Positions 30,719 to 40,498 of a DNA stretch of 64,000 bases are shown here, in pieces. Under the pieces are notes generated by a model. The model had not been told where the DNA came from. It saw only the letters and a program-made list of their open reading frames with translations, and did not search any database. The DNA is taken from positions 1 to 64,000 of the forward strand of contig JAFLVE010000015.1 in assembly GCA_022511445.1 (NCBI GenBank), read 5' to 3'. Position numbers and translations under genes: made by a program. The stretch comes from Clostridiales bacterium. GTDB taxonomy: Bacteria; Bacillota; Clostridia; Christensenellales; Pumilibacteraceae. How positions within the stretch are numbered: the first letter of the stretch is position 1; each line of letters starts with the position of its first letter.

Positions 30719-31789
30719 ATGAAAGTAGGATTTTTATCGATAAATAAAACGCCCATTTCGATTAGGGAAGCGAAAATCGCCCTTTTCGACGCGGGACATA
30801 CGTGCGGACCCGTCATAACGGTTACGGACGAATCGCAAACGGGCTGGGCGCATTCGCAATTGAGATCGGAGTGCGACGCCATTATAATCGACGGCGAAAC
30901 CGACCGTTTTTACGGAGAGCTCGGCGAGCATTTTTCCATGCGCCCCGACAACTTCGAAATCGACGGCAAGCTGTATGCGGTGACCGCCGCTTTGGACTAC
31001 AAGTACCTTACCGAATATATAATTCCCAAGCTGAACGCGAAAAACAAAAAACAGCGTTACCGCGTCGTAGTCTTTAAGACCTTCGGAAAGAGCGAGGAGG
31101 AGCTTCGCAACATCTTAAAGCCGCATCTTAAAAAGAGCGGTAAGATTCAAATCGGGCTGTTCCCCGACTATCTTGAATGCGAGGTGCACGTCCGCGCGGC
31201 GTCCACGATATCTCAGACCGATCTAAACAAGGCGCTCGGCGAGATTAATAAGCTTCTATACAAATTCACCTATGCGTTTGAGCCGATCGGTATTGCCGAG
31301 CGCGTAGCGGAGATGCTAAAGGCGCACAACCTTAAAATTAAAATAGCGGAGTCGTTTACGGGCGGCGCGATTGCACGCGCGTTTACTTCTATCCCGGGCG
31401 CGAGCGATTACCTTGTCGAAGGGCTCGTAACCTACTCGGTAATGAGTAAAGTAAAACGACTCGGCGTTCCCATGGAGTCTATCGCCGAGCACGGCGTCGT
31501 AAGCAGCGACACCGCATACCGCATGGCGGCGGGGCTTATACAAAGCGGCGACTGCGACATAGCGATTGCAACCACGGGTAACGCAGGTCCCACCGCACAG
31601 CAAGGTCCCGTAGGACTTTGCTACGTGGCGATAGGCAATAAGTCGGAGGTGCACACCGTAAAGTACACCTTCGGAGATGACAGAGACGACAATATCAAGC
31701 GGGGCGTAATCAATGCGCTGTTCCTGCTGTACAATTACCTTGCGCTGTACGAGGCGATGGAATCGGGCGCGGCGCAGGACGGCGAATAA
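30719..31789 (+). CDS. cinA: CinA-family protein with a divergent N-terminal domain
   Basis: C-terminal [31 protein letters not shown]...[21 protein letters not shown]; sits before recA. Confidence 0.85.
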   Translation: MKVGFLSINKTPISIREAKIALFDAGHTCGPVITVTDESQTGWAHSQLRSECDAIIIDGETDRFYGELGEHFSMRPDNFEIDGKLYAVTAALDYKYLTEYIIPKLNAKNKKQRYRVVVFKTFGKSEEELRNILKPHLKKSGKIQIGLFPDYLECEVHVRAASTISQTDLNKALGEINKLLYKFTYAFEPIGIAERVAEMLKAHNLKIKIAESFTGGAIARAFTSIPGASDYLVEGLVTYSVMSKVKRLGVPMESIAEHGVVSSDTAYRMAAGLIQSGDCDIAIATTGNAGPTAQQGPVGLCYVAIGNKSEVHTVKYTFGDDRDDNIKRGVINALFLLYNYLALYEAMESGAAQDGE

Positions 31790-31833
31790 CAATACAGTTA
31801 ATAACGGGAAACCGATTAAGGAGAAAGAGTATA

Positions 31834-32913
31834 ATGGCAGACAAGAAAGAAAAATTCAAGGTTTACAATACCGAGATGTCGCAGTCGGAAAAGGAAAAGG
31901 CGCTTGCCGATACCATTGCCCAGATAGAAAAGGCGTACGGTAAGGGCTCGATTATGCGTATGACCGATTCGGTCGTAAATCAAGTGGAAGCCGTGCCCAC
32001 GGGTTGCTTGGCGCTCGACCTTGCGCTCGGTATCGGCGGACTTCCCCGCGGCAGAATAGTCGAGGTGTACGGCCCCGAGTCGAGCGGTAAAACCACGCTC
32101 GCGCTTCACGTAATTGCGGAGTCGCAAAAGACGGGCGGCATGGTTGCGTTTATCGACGCCGAGCACGCACTCGACCCCGTGTACGCGCAAAACCTCGGTA
32201 TAGACCTGTCGAGGCTTTATATATGCCAGCCGGATAACGGCGAACAGGCGCTCGATATTGCGGAGCAGCTCGTTCGTTCGAGCGCTATGGACGTAGTCGT
32301 AATCGACTCGGTCGCGGCGCTTACTCCGCAGGCGGAGATTAACGGCGAGATAGGAGAAAGTCACGTCGGACTTCAGGCGCGGCTTATGAGTCAGGCGCTT
32401 AGGAAAATCGCCGGCGTGTGCAACAAGACAAAGACCTGCATTATATTCATCAACCAGCTCCGCGAAAAAATAGGCGTTATGTACGGCAACCCCGAGGTTA
32501 CTCCGGGCGGCAAAGCGCTTAAGTTTTACGCAAGCGTTCGTCTCGACGTAAGAAAGGGCGAGCCCATTAAAGAGGGCGGCAACGTTATTGGCAACCGCAC
32601 CAAGGTTAAAATCGTTAAGAACAAGCTTGCCCCTCCCTTTAAGGTTGCGGAGTTCGATCTTATTTTCGGCAAGGGTATAAGCAACGAGGGCTGCATACTC
32701 GACCTTGCTATCGACCAGGGCATTATCGTAAAGAGCGGCTCTTGGTTCTCTTATAACGACGAGCGGCTCGGTCAGGGCAGAGAGACAATTAAGCAGCTTA
32801 TTCTTTCCCGTCCCGAGCTTATGGCGGAGCTCGAAAAGAAAATTCGCGAGCTTATAGAGGCTAAGGGCGGCGTGCCGTTCGAGGATTCTTCGGACGACGG
32901 CGACGAAGAATAA
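31834..32913 (+). CDS. recA: recombinase RecA
   Basis: [58 protein letters not shown]. Confidence 0.98.
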   Translation: MADKKEKFKVYNTEMSQSEKEKALADTIAQIEKAYGKGSIMRMTDSVVNQVEAVPTGCLALDLALGIGGLPRGRIVEVYGPESSGKTTLALHVIAESQKTGGMVAFIDAEHALDPVYAQNLGIDLSRLYICQPDNGEQALDIAEQLVRSSAMDVVVIDSVAALTPQAEINGEIGESHVGLQARLMSQALRKIAGVCNKTKTCIIFINQLREKIGVMYGNPEVTPGGKALKFYASVRLDVRKGEPIKEGGNVIGNRTKVKIVKNKLAPPFKVAEFDLIFGKGISNEGCILDLAIDQGIIVKSGSWFSYNDERLGQGRETIKQLILSRPELMAELEKKIRELIEAKGGVPFEDSSDDGDEE

Positions 32914-32916
32914 AAT

Positions 32917-33492
32917 ATGTTCGATTACATTTCGGGAAAGCCGACCGTCGTAGACGAGAACAAGCTCGTTATCGACTGCGGCGGCGTGGGATTTTTGCTC
33001 ACGGCGTCAATAGGCGCGTGCGTGGAGCACGGCAATAAGGAGTACGCGAAGGTGCCGGTATATCTCGCCGTCCGCGAGGACGCGCTCGAGCTGTACGGCT
33101 TCCGCGACGAGGCTGAAAGAAAGCTGTTTATGCTTTTAATAAACGTAAGCGGCGTAGGCGCAAAGCTCGCCGTTTCCGTTTTGAGCGGGCTTCCAATGGA
33201 TACCGTCGTATCGGCAATAGCTTCTACCGACGCGGCGACCATTTCCACAATTAAAGGCGTCGGCAAAAAAATAGCCGAGCGCATAGTGCTCGAGCTTAAA
33301 GGCAAGGTGGATATTTTCGGTGCGGTAAGCACGGACGGAGTGCCCAACGCCACCGTGCTCGACGACAAGGCGGTGCTCGCACTCGTCGGGCTGGGCTACG
33401 AAAAGAAAGAGGCGGAATCCGCCGTTAAAAAGGTATACAAGACGGGTATGACGACGGAGGATATTGTCCGCGCCGTGCTCCAAGGATTATAA
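32917..33492 (+). CDS. ruvA: Holliday junction DNA helicase RuvA
   Basis: MFDYISGKPT...LYGFRDEAERKLFMLLINVSGVGAKLA. Confidence 0.95.
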   Translation: MFDYISGKPTVVDENKLVIDCGGVGFLLTASIGACVEHGNKEYAKVPVYLAVREDALELYGFRDEAERKLFMLLINVSGVGAKLAVSVLSGLPMDTVVSAIASTDAATISTIKGVGKKIAERIVLELKGKVDIFGAVSTDGVPNATVLDDKAVLALVGLGYEKKEAESAVKKVYKTGMTTEDIVRAVLQGL

Positions 33493-33498
33493 CAACAG

Positions 33499-34542
33499 AT
33501 GAGTGAGCGTTTTATAACACAAAAAGAACTGATGGACGACGACGGAGACATTTCGTTACGCCCCAAAACCTTTGACGACTATATAGGTCAGGAAAAGGTT
33601 AAGTCGCTTTTAAAGGTGTACGTCGCCGCGGCAAAAACGCGCGGGGAGTCGCTCGATCACGTCCTTTTGTACGGCCCGCCCGGGCTCGGTAAAACCACGC
33701 TCGCGCACATAATAGCGTCCGAGCTCGGCGTTGAGATAAAGGCGACGAGCGGTCCCGGTATAGAACGCGCGGCAAACCTCGCGTCGCTTTTAACAAACCT
33801 TCAGGACCGCGACGTGCTGTTCCTCGACGAGATACACAGGCTTAGCCACTCGATAGAGGAAGTGTTGTATCCCGCAATGGAGGATTTCGTTCTCGATATT
33901 CCGACGGGAAAGGGCGCGGGTTCGACGACCATTCGGCTTAATATAAAAAAATTCACTCTTATAGGCGCAACCACGCGCGCCGGCATGCTGACCGGTCCGC
34001 TCCGCGACCGCTTCGGCGTAATTTGCAGACTCGAGCCTTATACCCGCGACGACCTTATGCTTATTATAAAACGCTCGGCAAAGCTTCTCGGCGTTAATAT
34101 CGATACCGACGCTGCAAAGGAGATTGCTTCTCGCTCGCGCGGCACGCCGAGGATTGCAAACAGACTTCTTAAGCGCGTTCGCGATTTTGCGGAGGTATAT
34201 AACAAAGGCGTGACCGACCTTAACATCACCGTTAAAGCTCTTAACGATATGGAAATAGACAAGCTCGGTCTCGACTTTAACGATATGAAGCTCCTCGGTG
34301 CGCTCGTTGACAAGTTCGGCGGCGGTCCGACGGGACTTGATACGCTCGCCGCGGCAATCAACGAGGACGCAGGCACAATCGAGGACGTTATCGAGCCGTA
34401 CCTTATTCAGCTCGGGTTTATTGCGCGTACTCCGCGCGGCAGAATAGCGCTAAAGGGCGCGTACGAGCACCTCGGCGTTAAGCCCGACAAGCGCGCCGCG
34501 GAACAACTGTCATTTTTTTCGGACCTATCTAAAGATGAATAA
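33499..34542 (+). CDS. ruvB: Holliday junction DNA helicase RuvB
   Basis: [50 protein letters not shown]. Confidence 0.98.
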   Translation: MSERFITQKELMDDDGDISLRPKTFDDYIGQEKVKSLLKVYVAAAKTRGESLDHVLLYGPPGLGKTTLAHIIASELGVEIKATSGPGIERAANLASLLTNLQDRDVLFLDEIHRLSHSIEEVLYPAMEDFVLDIPTGKGAGSTTIRLNIKKFTLIGATTRAGMLTGPLRDRFGVICRLEPYTRDDLMLIIKRSAKLLGVNIDTDAAKEIASRSRGTPRIANRLLKRVRDFAEVYNKGVTDLNITVKALNDMEIDKLGLDFNDMKLLGALVDKFGGGPTGLDTLAAAINEDAGTIEDVIEPYLIQLGFIARTPRGRIALKGAYEHLGVKPDKRAAEQLSFFSDLSKDE

Positions 34543-35557
34543 AAGCGATTTTTACTACGACCTTCCGGCAGAACTGATTGCCCAAACACCGTTAGAGCCG
34601 CGCGATTCGTCGCGGCTTTTGGTATATGACAGAAAATCGGGCGAGGTTAGCCATAAGCACTTTTACGACTTGGTAGATTTGCTCGGCAAGGACGACGTGC
34701 TTGTAATAAACAATACGCGCGTTCTTCCCGTGAGGGTAACGGGAGTAAAGAACGGTACCGGCGCAAGAATTTCTTTCCTGCTTCATAAACAAGTTTCGTC
34801 CGACGTTTGGGAAACGCTCTGTCGACCCGCAAAGCGCGCTTCCGTCGGCACCAAACTGACGTTTGCCGACGACCTTGTCGGCGAGATTATCGGAGAGGGC
34901 GAAGAGGGCGCACGCACGATAAAGTTCACTTACGAGGGGCTGTTCGAAAACATTCTTTACAGGATAGGCGAAATGCCTCTCCCGCACTATATCCACAAGA
35001 CTCTTAAGGACAAGGACAGATACCAAACGGTTTACGCCAAAACAAACGGGTCTTCCGCCGCGCCGACGGCGGGTCTGCACTTTACCGACTCGCTTATAAA
35101 TAAGCTGAAAGAAAAAGGCGTACAGTTTGCCGAGGTGCTGCTTCACGTCGGTTTAGGTACCTTTCTGCCCGTCAAAACGGACAATATCCTCGACCATAAG
35201 ATGCACAGCGAGTTTTACAGCGTGACGGAAACCACCGCGGATATGCTTAATTCGGCGCGCAAATCGGGCAAAAGAATTATTGCCGTGGGTACAACCTCGG
35301 TGCGTGTTTTGGAGTCGTGCTCGGACGGCGACGGAACAATCCGCGCGGGCAGCGGAGAGACGAGTATATTCATTTATCCGCCGTACAAATTTAAAGCGGT
35401 CGACTCGCTCATAACCAATTTCCATCTTCCCGAGTCCACGCTTATTATGCTTGTAAGCGCCCTTGTCGGCAGGGAAAAAACGCTCGAACTATACAAAACC
35501 GCGGTGGAAGAAAGGTACCGCTTTTTCTCCTTCGGCGACGCGTGTTTCTTCCGATAA
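34535..35557 (+). CDS. queA: S-adenosylmethionine:tRNA ribosyltransferase-isomerase
   Basis: [33 protein letters not shown]; 8-nt overlap with ruvB. Confidence 0.97.
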   Translation: MNKSDFYYDLPAELIAQTPLEPRDSSRLLVYDRKSGEVSHKHFYDLVDLLGKDDVLVINNTRVLPVRVTGVKNGTGARISFLLHKQVSSDVWETLCRPAKRASVGTKLTFADDLVGEIIGEGEEGARTIKFTYEGLFENILYRIGEMPLPHYIHKTLKDKDRYQTVYAKTNGSSAAPTAGLHFTDSLINKLKEKGVQFAEVLLHVGLGTFLPVKTDNILDHKMHSEFYSVTETTADMLNSARKSGKRIIAVGTTSVRVLESCSDGDGTIRAGSGETSIFIYPPYKFKAVDSLITNFHLPESTLIMLVSALVGREKTLELYKTAVEERYRFFSFGDACFFR

Positions 35558-35800
35558 GCTTCGCATCTCTGCGTCAGCCTTCACTCCGCCCTCGGTCATT
35601 TACTACTTGGTAAACTCCCGTCGGTCGGAGTTCGGACTTCCTTGACCTGCTCGCCTCTCGAAAAAAACGAATAAGAGTAGCGATAAGCTTCGCATCTCTG
35701 CGTCAGCCTTCACTCCACCCTCGGTCATTTACTACTTGGTAAACTCCCGTCGGTCGACGCTCGGACTTCCTTGACCTGCTCGCTTCTCGAAAAAAGCAGA
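35552..35800. repeat. 129-bp direct repeat, two tandem copies
   Basis: cgataagcttcgcatctctgcgtcagccttcactcc[g/a]ccctcggtcatttactacttggtaaactcccgtcggtcg... at 35552 and 35681; the first copy includes the queA stop codon. Confidence 0.93.
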
Positions 35801-35850
35801 TAAACTTAGCAATAGCTCGTCAGCTGTAAGTGATTTCTTTTAATATAAAC

Positions 35851-35898
35851 ATAATATGCGCATAATATGTTGACAATCTGCGTATAATGTGATACATT
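35851..35898 (+). promoter_or_regulatory. TA promoter/operator region
   Basis: TTGACA 35870-35875, TACATT 35893-35898 (17-bp spacer); direct repeat ATAATATG at 35851 and 35862 spanning palindrome TATGCGCATA. Confidence 0.6.
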
Positions 35899-35923
35899 AT
35901 AAAAACAAGTAGGGAGGGCGATT

Positions 35924-36196
35924 ATGGCTAAGGTTTCCACAAATATCACTATCGACGCGGAAGTTAAGAAGCAGGCGCAGGAGTTGTTTGCGGATTTGGG
36001 TATGGATTTATCCACCGCGATAAACGTTTTTTTAAAAAAGGCGTTAGCGGAGCAGGGTATTCCCTTTGAGGTTTCGCGCGAGATTCCCAATTCCGTTACT
36101 GTTGCCGCATTGGAAGAGTTTGACGACGTGGTGTCAAATCCGGATAAGTACAAAAGATATTCCTCTTTTACCGATGTCTTAAACGAGGTGTTATAA
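35924..36196 (+). CDS. RelB/DinJ-family antitoxin
   Basis: VSTNITIDAEVKKQAQELFADLGMDLSTAINVFLKKALAEQGIPFEVSRE. Confidence 0.92.
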   Translation: MAKVSTNITIDAEVKKQAQELFADLGMDLSTAINVFLKKALAEQGIPFEVSREIPNSVTVAALEEFDDVVSNPDKYKRYSSFTDVLNEVL

Positions 36197-36198
36197 CC

Positions 36199-36471
36199 GT
36201 GCTTAATATTGTAGTATCAAATCAATTCAGAAAGGATTTGAAGCTTGCGGTTAAAAGAGGCTACGATATCGACTTGTTGAATGACGTGGTTACGATGCTT
36301 GCCAATCAAGAGCCTTTAGCCGATAAATACAGAGATCATAATCTTACGGGTCAATACTCTGGGTTTAGGGAGTGTCATTTACAGCCTGATTGGCTGTTGA
36401 TTTACAGAGTGCACGACAACGACCTTATATTATTTCTTTCGAGGACGGGTACGCATTCGGATCTGTTCTGA
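36199..36471 (+). CDS. YafQ-family mRNA interferase toxin
   Basis: RDHNLTGQYSGFRECHLQPDWLLIYRVHDNDLILFLSRTGTHSDLF; 2-nt gap to the antitoxin. Confidence 0.92.
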   Translation: MLNIVVSNQFRKDLKLAVKRGYDIDLLNDVVTMLANQEPLADKYRDHNLTGQYSGFRECHLQPDWLLIYRVHDNDLILFLSRTGTHSDLF

Positions 36472-36510
36472 TTCTGTCATTCTTTGTCGGTTAAGGGCCA
36501 TAGATACTGA

Positions 36511-37677
<1,167 letters not shown>

Positions 37678-37678
37678 C

Positions 37679-38341
37679 GTGGAGTATAAGCTTGTTCGCG
37701 CAAAACGAAAAACGCTGTCCGTCTCGATAAAAAACGGCGAGGTGACGGTAAAGGCGCCCAAGTCGGCAACGCTTGACAGGATAGAAAGCTTTGTCGAGTC
37801 AAAAGCGCGCTGGATAGAGAAAAAGCTCGCCGATTATAATGCCAGAACGTCGGCGCTCGCGCCCGTTCTCGATTACTCGCACGGACTGTACTTCGGCGAA
37901 ATAGTACCTATAACGGTTGATAATTCGGTTAAAAAGGTTAAGTTCGAGCGCGGCGAAATCCTCGTCCCGACTAAATACGCGGGCGACGCGCTTAAAAACG
38001 CGGTAGGTAATTTTTATAAGCGTACCGCAAAGGAAGCGCTTTACCACATGCTCGAAATGGTGTCCGTCCGAACGGATATAAAATACAAGAGCTTTGCGCT
38101 GACGAACGCCGCGGGACAATGGGGAAGCTGCGACGGAGCATGCAACATAAGGCTTAATTGGCGGTTAATCATGCTTGAGGATAATTTGGCCGAGTACGTT
38201 ATTATTCACGAGCTTTGTCACACACTCCACCACGACCACAGTAAGGCGTTTTGGAGCGAGGTGCTAAAGCGTTATCCCGAGGTGGACGCCGCCAAGAAGA
38301 AACTTAAGTTTTATTCCGAGATAATGCGGCTGTACAGATAG
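37679..38341 (+). CDS. YgjP-like (DUF45) metal-dependent hydrolase
   Basis: GQWGSCDGACNIRLNWRLIMLEDNLAEYVIIHELCHTLHHDHSKAFW (HELCH); GTG start. Confidence 0.9.
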   Translation: MEYKLVRAKRKTLSVSIKNGEVTVKAPKSATLDRIESFVESKARWIEKKLADYNARTSALAPVLDYSHGLYFGEIVPITVDNSVKKVKFERGEILVPTKYAGDALKNAVGNFYKRTAKEALYHMLEMVSVRTDIKYKSFALTNAAGQWGSCDGACNIRLNWRLIMLEDNLAEYVIIHELCHTLHHDHSKAFWSEVLKRYPEVDAAKKKLKFYSEIMRLYR

Positions 38342-38385
38342 TACGAACCGTAAGAGAAAACGATTTATACGAGGGAAGAATATTT

Positions 38386-38877
38386 ATGCGGATACTCGGT
38401 ATCGATCCCGGCTATGCGATAGTGGGGTACGGATTAATAGAAAACGAAAACGGCAAGCTGCGCCCGCTCGACTACGGCGCGATAGAAACGCCCGCAAAGC
38501 TCTCTACTCCCGAGCGGCTTATCATGATAGAGCGCAAGACCATAGAGCTTGTTACCGATTACGCTCCCGACGAGGTTGCGGTGGAGGAGCTGTTTTTTAA
38601 CACAAACATCACCACGGGAATAAAGGTGGCGCAGGCGCGCGGCGTGGTGCTTTTAAGCTTAGCCAAAATGTGCGACAAGCTTTTCGAATATACGCCGCTT
38701 CAGATAAAGTCTACGGTAACCGGCAACGGCAACGCTCAAAAAAAGCAGGTGCAGTACATGGTGCAATCGCTTTTAAGGCTTAAGGAAACGCCGAAGCCGG
38801 ACGACGCCGCCGACGCGCTCGCCGCGGCAATCTGCCACGCCTTTACTATGCGCGACGTAAAGCGCGGACTAAAGTAA
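38386..38877 (+). CDS. ruvC: crossover junction endodeoxyribonuclease RuvC
   Basis: MRILGIDPGYAIVGYGLIE; VAVEELFFNTNITTGIKVAQARGV; DDAADALAAAICH. Confidence 0.96.
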   Translation: MRILGIDPGYAIVGYGLIENENGKLRPLDYGAIETPAKLSTPERLIMIERKTIELVTDYAPDEVAVEELFFNTNITTGIKVAQARGVVLLSLAKMCDKLFEYTPLQIKSTVTGNGNAQKKQVQYMVQSLLRLKETPKPDDAADALAAAICHAFTMRDVKRGLK

Positions 38878-38900
38878 ATACAATACCTATAATACGGAAA

Positions 38901-38931
38901 GCGGACGCCGAACAAACGGCATCCGTTTTTT
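38901..38931 (+). terminator. terminator after ruvC
   Basis: GCGGACGCCG/CGGCATCCGT stem then TTTTT. Confidence 0.75.
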
Positions 38932-39005
38932 ATTGGGAATTTAAGACGCTCCTTTCGGTTTTGTATAAATATTAATTTTCTTACGGTGCGAATACCGATT
39001 ATATA

Positions 39006-39047
39006 GCGGATTTTCCGCCAATGCTACACTTTTGGCGGATTTTCCGC
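39006..39047. promoter_or_regulatory. tandem palindromic operators GCGGATTTTCCGC
   Basis: GCGGA-TTT-TCCGC at 39006-39018 and 39035-39047 (29-bp period), just upstream of the XRE gene. Confidence 0.75.
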
Positions 39048-39059
39048 TAAAATTTAACT

Positions 39060-39263
39060 ATGGACAGAAATATTTGCAAAACCATAAAAACGTTACGCAA
39101 AGAGAGGGGATTGTCACAGGAGGAGTTCGGTATGCGCTTGGGTTTTTCCGCGCGCACCGTTTCCGACTGGGAAAACGGCAAGACCGAGCCGAGCATAGCA
39201 ACAATTAAAGCTATGGTAAAGTTTTTTGATATAACTTACGACGAGTTTTTCGAGGAAGATTAG
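39060..39263 (+). CDS. small XRE-family HTH regulator
   Basis: ICKTIKTLRKERGLSQEEFGMRLGFSARTVSDWENGKTEPSIATIKAMVKFFDITYDEFFEED. Confidence 0.88.
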   Translation: MDRNICKTIKTLRKERGLSQEEFGMRLGFSARTVSDWENGKTEPSIATIKAMVKFFDITYDEFFEED

Positions 39264-39452
39264 TCGGATTATTTCGGAAAAGACGGACCCGCTATTTTGA
39301 AATTGCCGAAATATTACTTAGCTATTATAATGACTACGGTTACCGTACCGTATATTGCATTTGGATTGGTGTCGTGCGAAGAAGCTTCAAAACATTCCGC
39401 CCGACAACAATCCCGCGACCTATGCCGTAACGTATGCGAGCGGGGCGAATGA
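39264..39452 (+). pseudogene. possible remnant of a membrane C-terminus after the XRE TAG stop
   Basis: in-frame reading past TAG gives SDYFGKDGPAILKLPKYYLAIIMTTVTVPYIAFGLVSCEEASKHSARQQSRDLCRNVCERGE with one hydrophobic segment. Confidence 0.3.
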
Positions 39453-39542
39453 TGCAATCGGCAGAGTACCCGAAAAGAATGCTACGAGGCAGGCGCCGAA
39501 GCGGGCGCGCAGTAATCGCTAAATCGACGGAGAAGAAGAAGA

Positions 39543-40235
39543 TTGAAAATCGCAATAGTAGATGACGATAAGGAAAAATCGGAGGAGCTTAAAGGCTTCA
39601 TCGTGCGGTATTGCCTCGAGCACGGCAAAAAGGCGCATATCGTCGAGTTTGCCGACGGAATAGACATAGTCTCCGACTATGCCGCAGACTACGATATTGT
39701 TTTTCTCGGTATAGTTATGAAGCACCTGGACGGGATTAAGACCGCAAAGCTTATCCGCGACATGGACAGTAAGGTTGTTTTGGCGTTTGTCTCCGACGAT
39801 TCGAGCTACGCCGTGCACGGATATTCGGTCGGCGCGACGAGCTTTATGGTAAGGCCGATAAGTTTTGAGGTGTTTGAGGAGGAGTTTGCTCGCTGTATCG
39901 AAAAGGCGGAGGGCGGTCAAACAAAATACCTCGTGCTGTCCACGGATAAAGGAATGGACAGGCTCGAGCTTGACAAAATCGTTTTTATCGAAAGCCAGAG
40001 CCATAACATTATCATAAATACAACCGAAAAGCTTTATAATGCGCACGAAACGATGCGCTCTCTCGAGGCAAGGCTCCCCAAGGAACAGTTTATGCGTTGC
40101 AATCACTGTTACATTGTCAATCTGCTCCACGTAAAGGGAGTACACGGCGAGTATGCGCTTTTAGACGGGGGAGAGCTTAAAGTCAGCCGATCCCGCCGCA
40201 AAGAGTTTATAGAAAGCTGGACCAAGTATGTTTAA
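39543..40235 (+). CDS. LytTR-family response regulator with degenerate receiver
   Basis: receiver-like KIAIVDDDKEKSEELK then YDIVFLGIVMKHLDGI (Gly at the usual phospho-Asp site); C-terminal LytTR domain IVFIESQSHNIIINTTEKLYNAHETMRSLEARLPKEQFMRCNHCYIVNLLHV. Confidence 0.9.
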   Translation: MKIAIVDDDKEKSEELKGFIVRYCLEHGKKAHIVEFADGIDIVSDYAADYDIVFLGIVMKHLDGIKTAKLIRDMDSKVVLAFVSDDSSYAVHGYSVGATSFMVRPISFEVFEEEFARCIEKAEGGQTKYLVLSTDKGMDRLELDKIVFIESQSHNIIINTTEKLYNAHETMRSLEARLPKEQFMRCNHCYIVNLLHVKGVHGEYALLDGGELKVSRSRRKEFIESWTKYV

Positions 40236-40249
40236 TATAAACCACCGTT

Positions 40250-40283
40250 AAAAAAGCGGACGTTTGCTGCGTTTCGCTTTTTT
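40250..40283 (+). terminator. terminator after the LytTR gene
   Basis: AAAAAAGCG/CGCTTTTTT. Confidence 0.65.
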
Positions 40284-40498
40284 ATAATGCGGAATATGCG
40301 GATATGTTGCAAAGTACGCAGAAAAAACGGCATGTTAGGTAATTACTTAAACTTTTGTATTAAATAATGTTATAGTTAGTAAGTTAAAGTATCCAAAATA
40401 GGGGAACTGTGGTTTTCCGCGCCGAGAAACGCGCATTCAAGCGGGCAAAAGCGGATTTTGAATTGTTTCTATTAACCCATATGGAGGAGAGGAAAAGT

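Noticed and set aside
40409-40498. Upstream start of the first GH3 gene at 40409
   Set aside because: The extension would add a charged segment before the TM helix. The ggaggag SD correctly positions ATG 40499.
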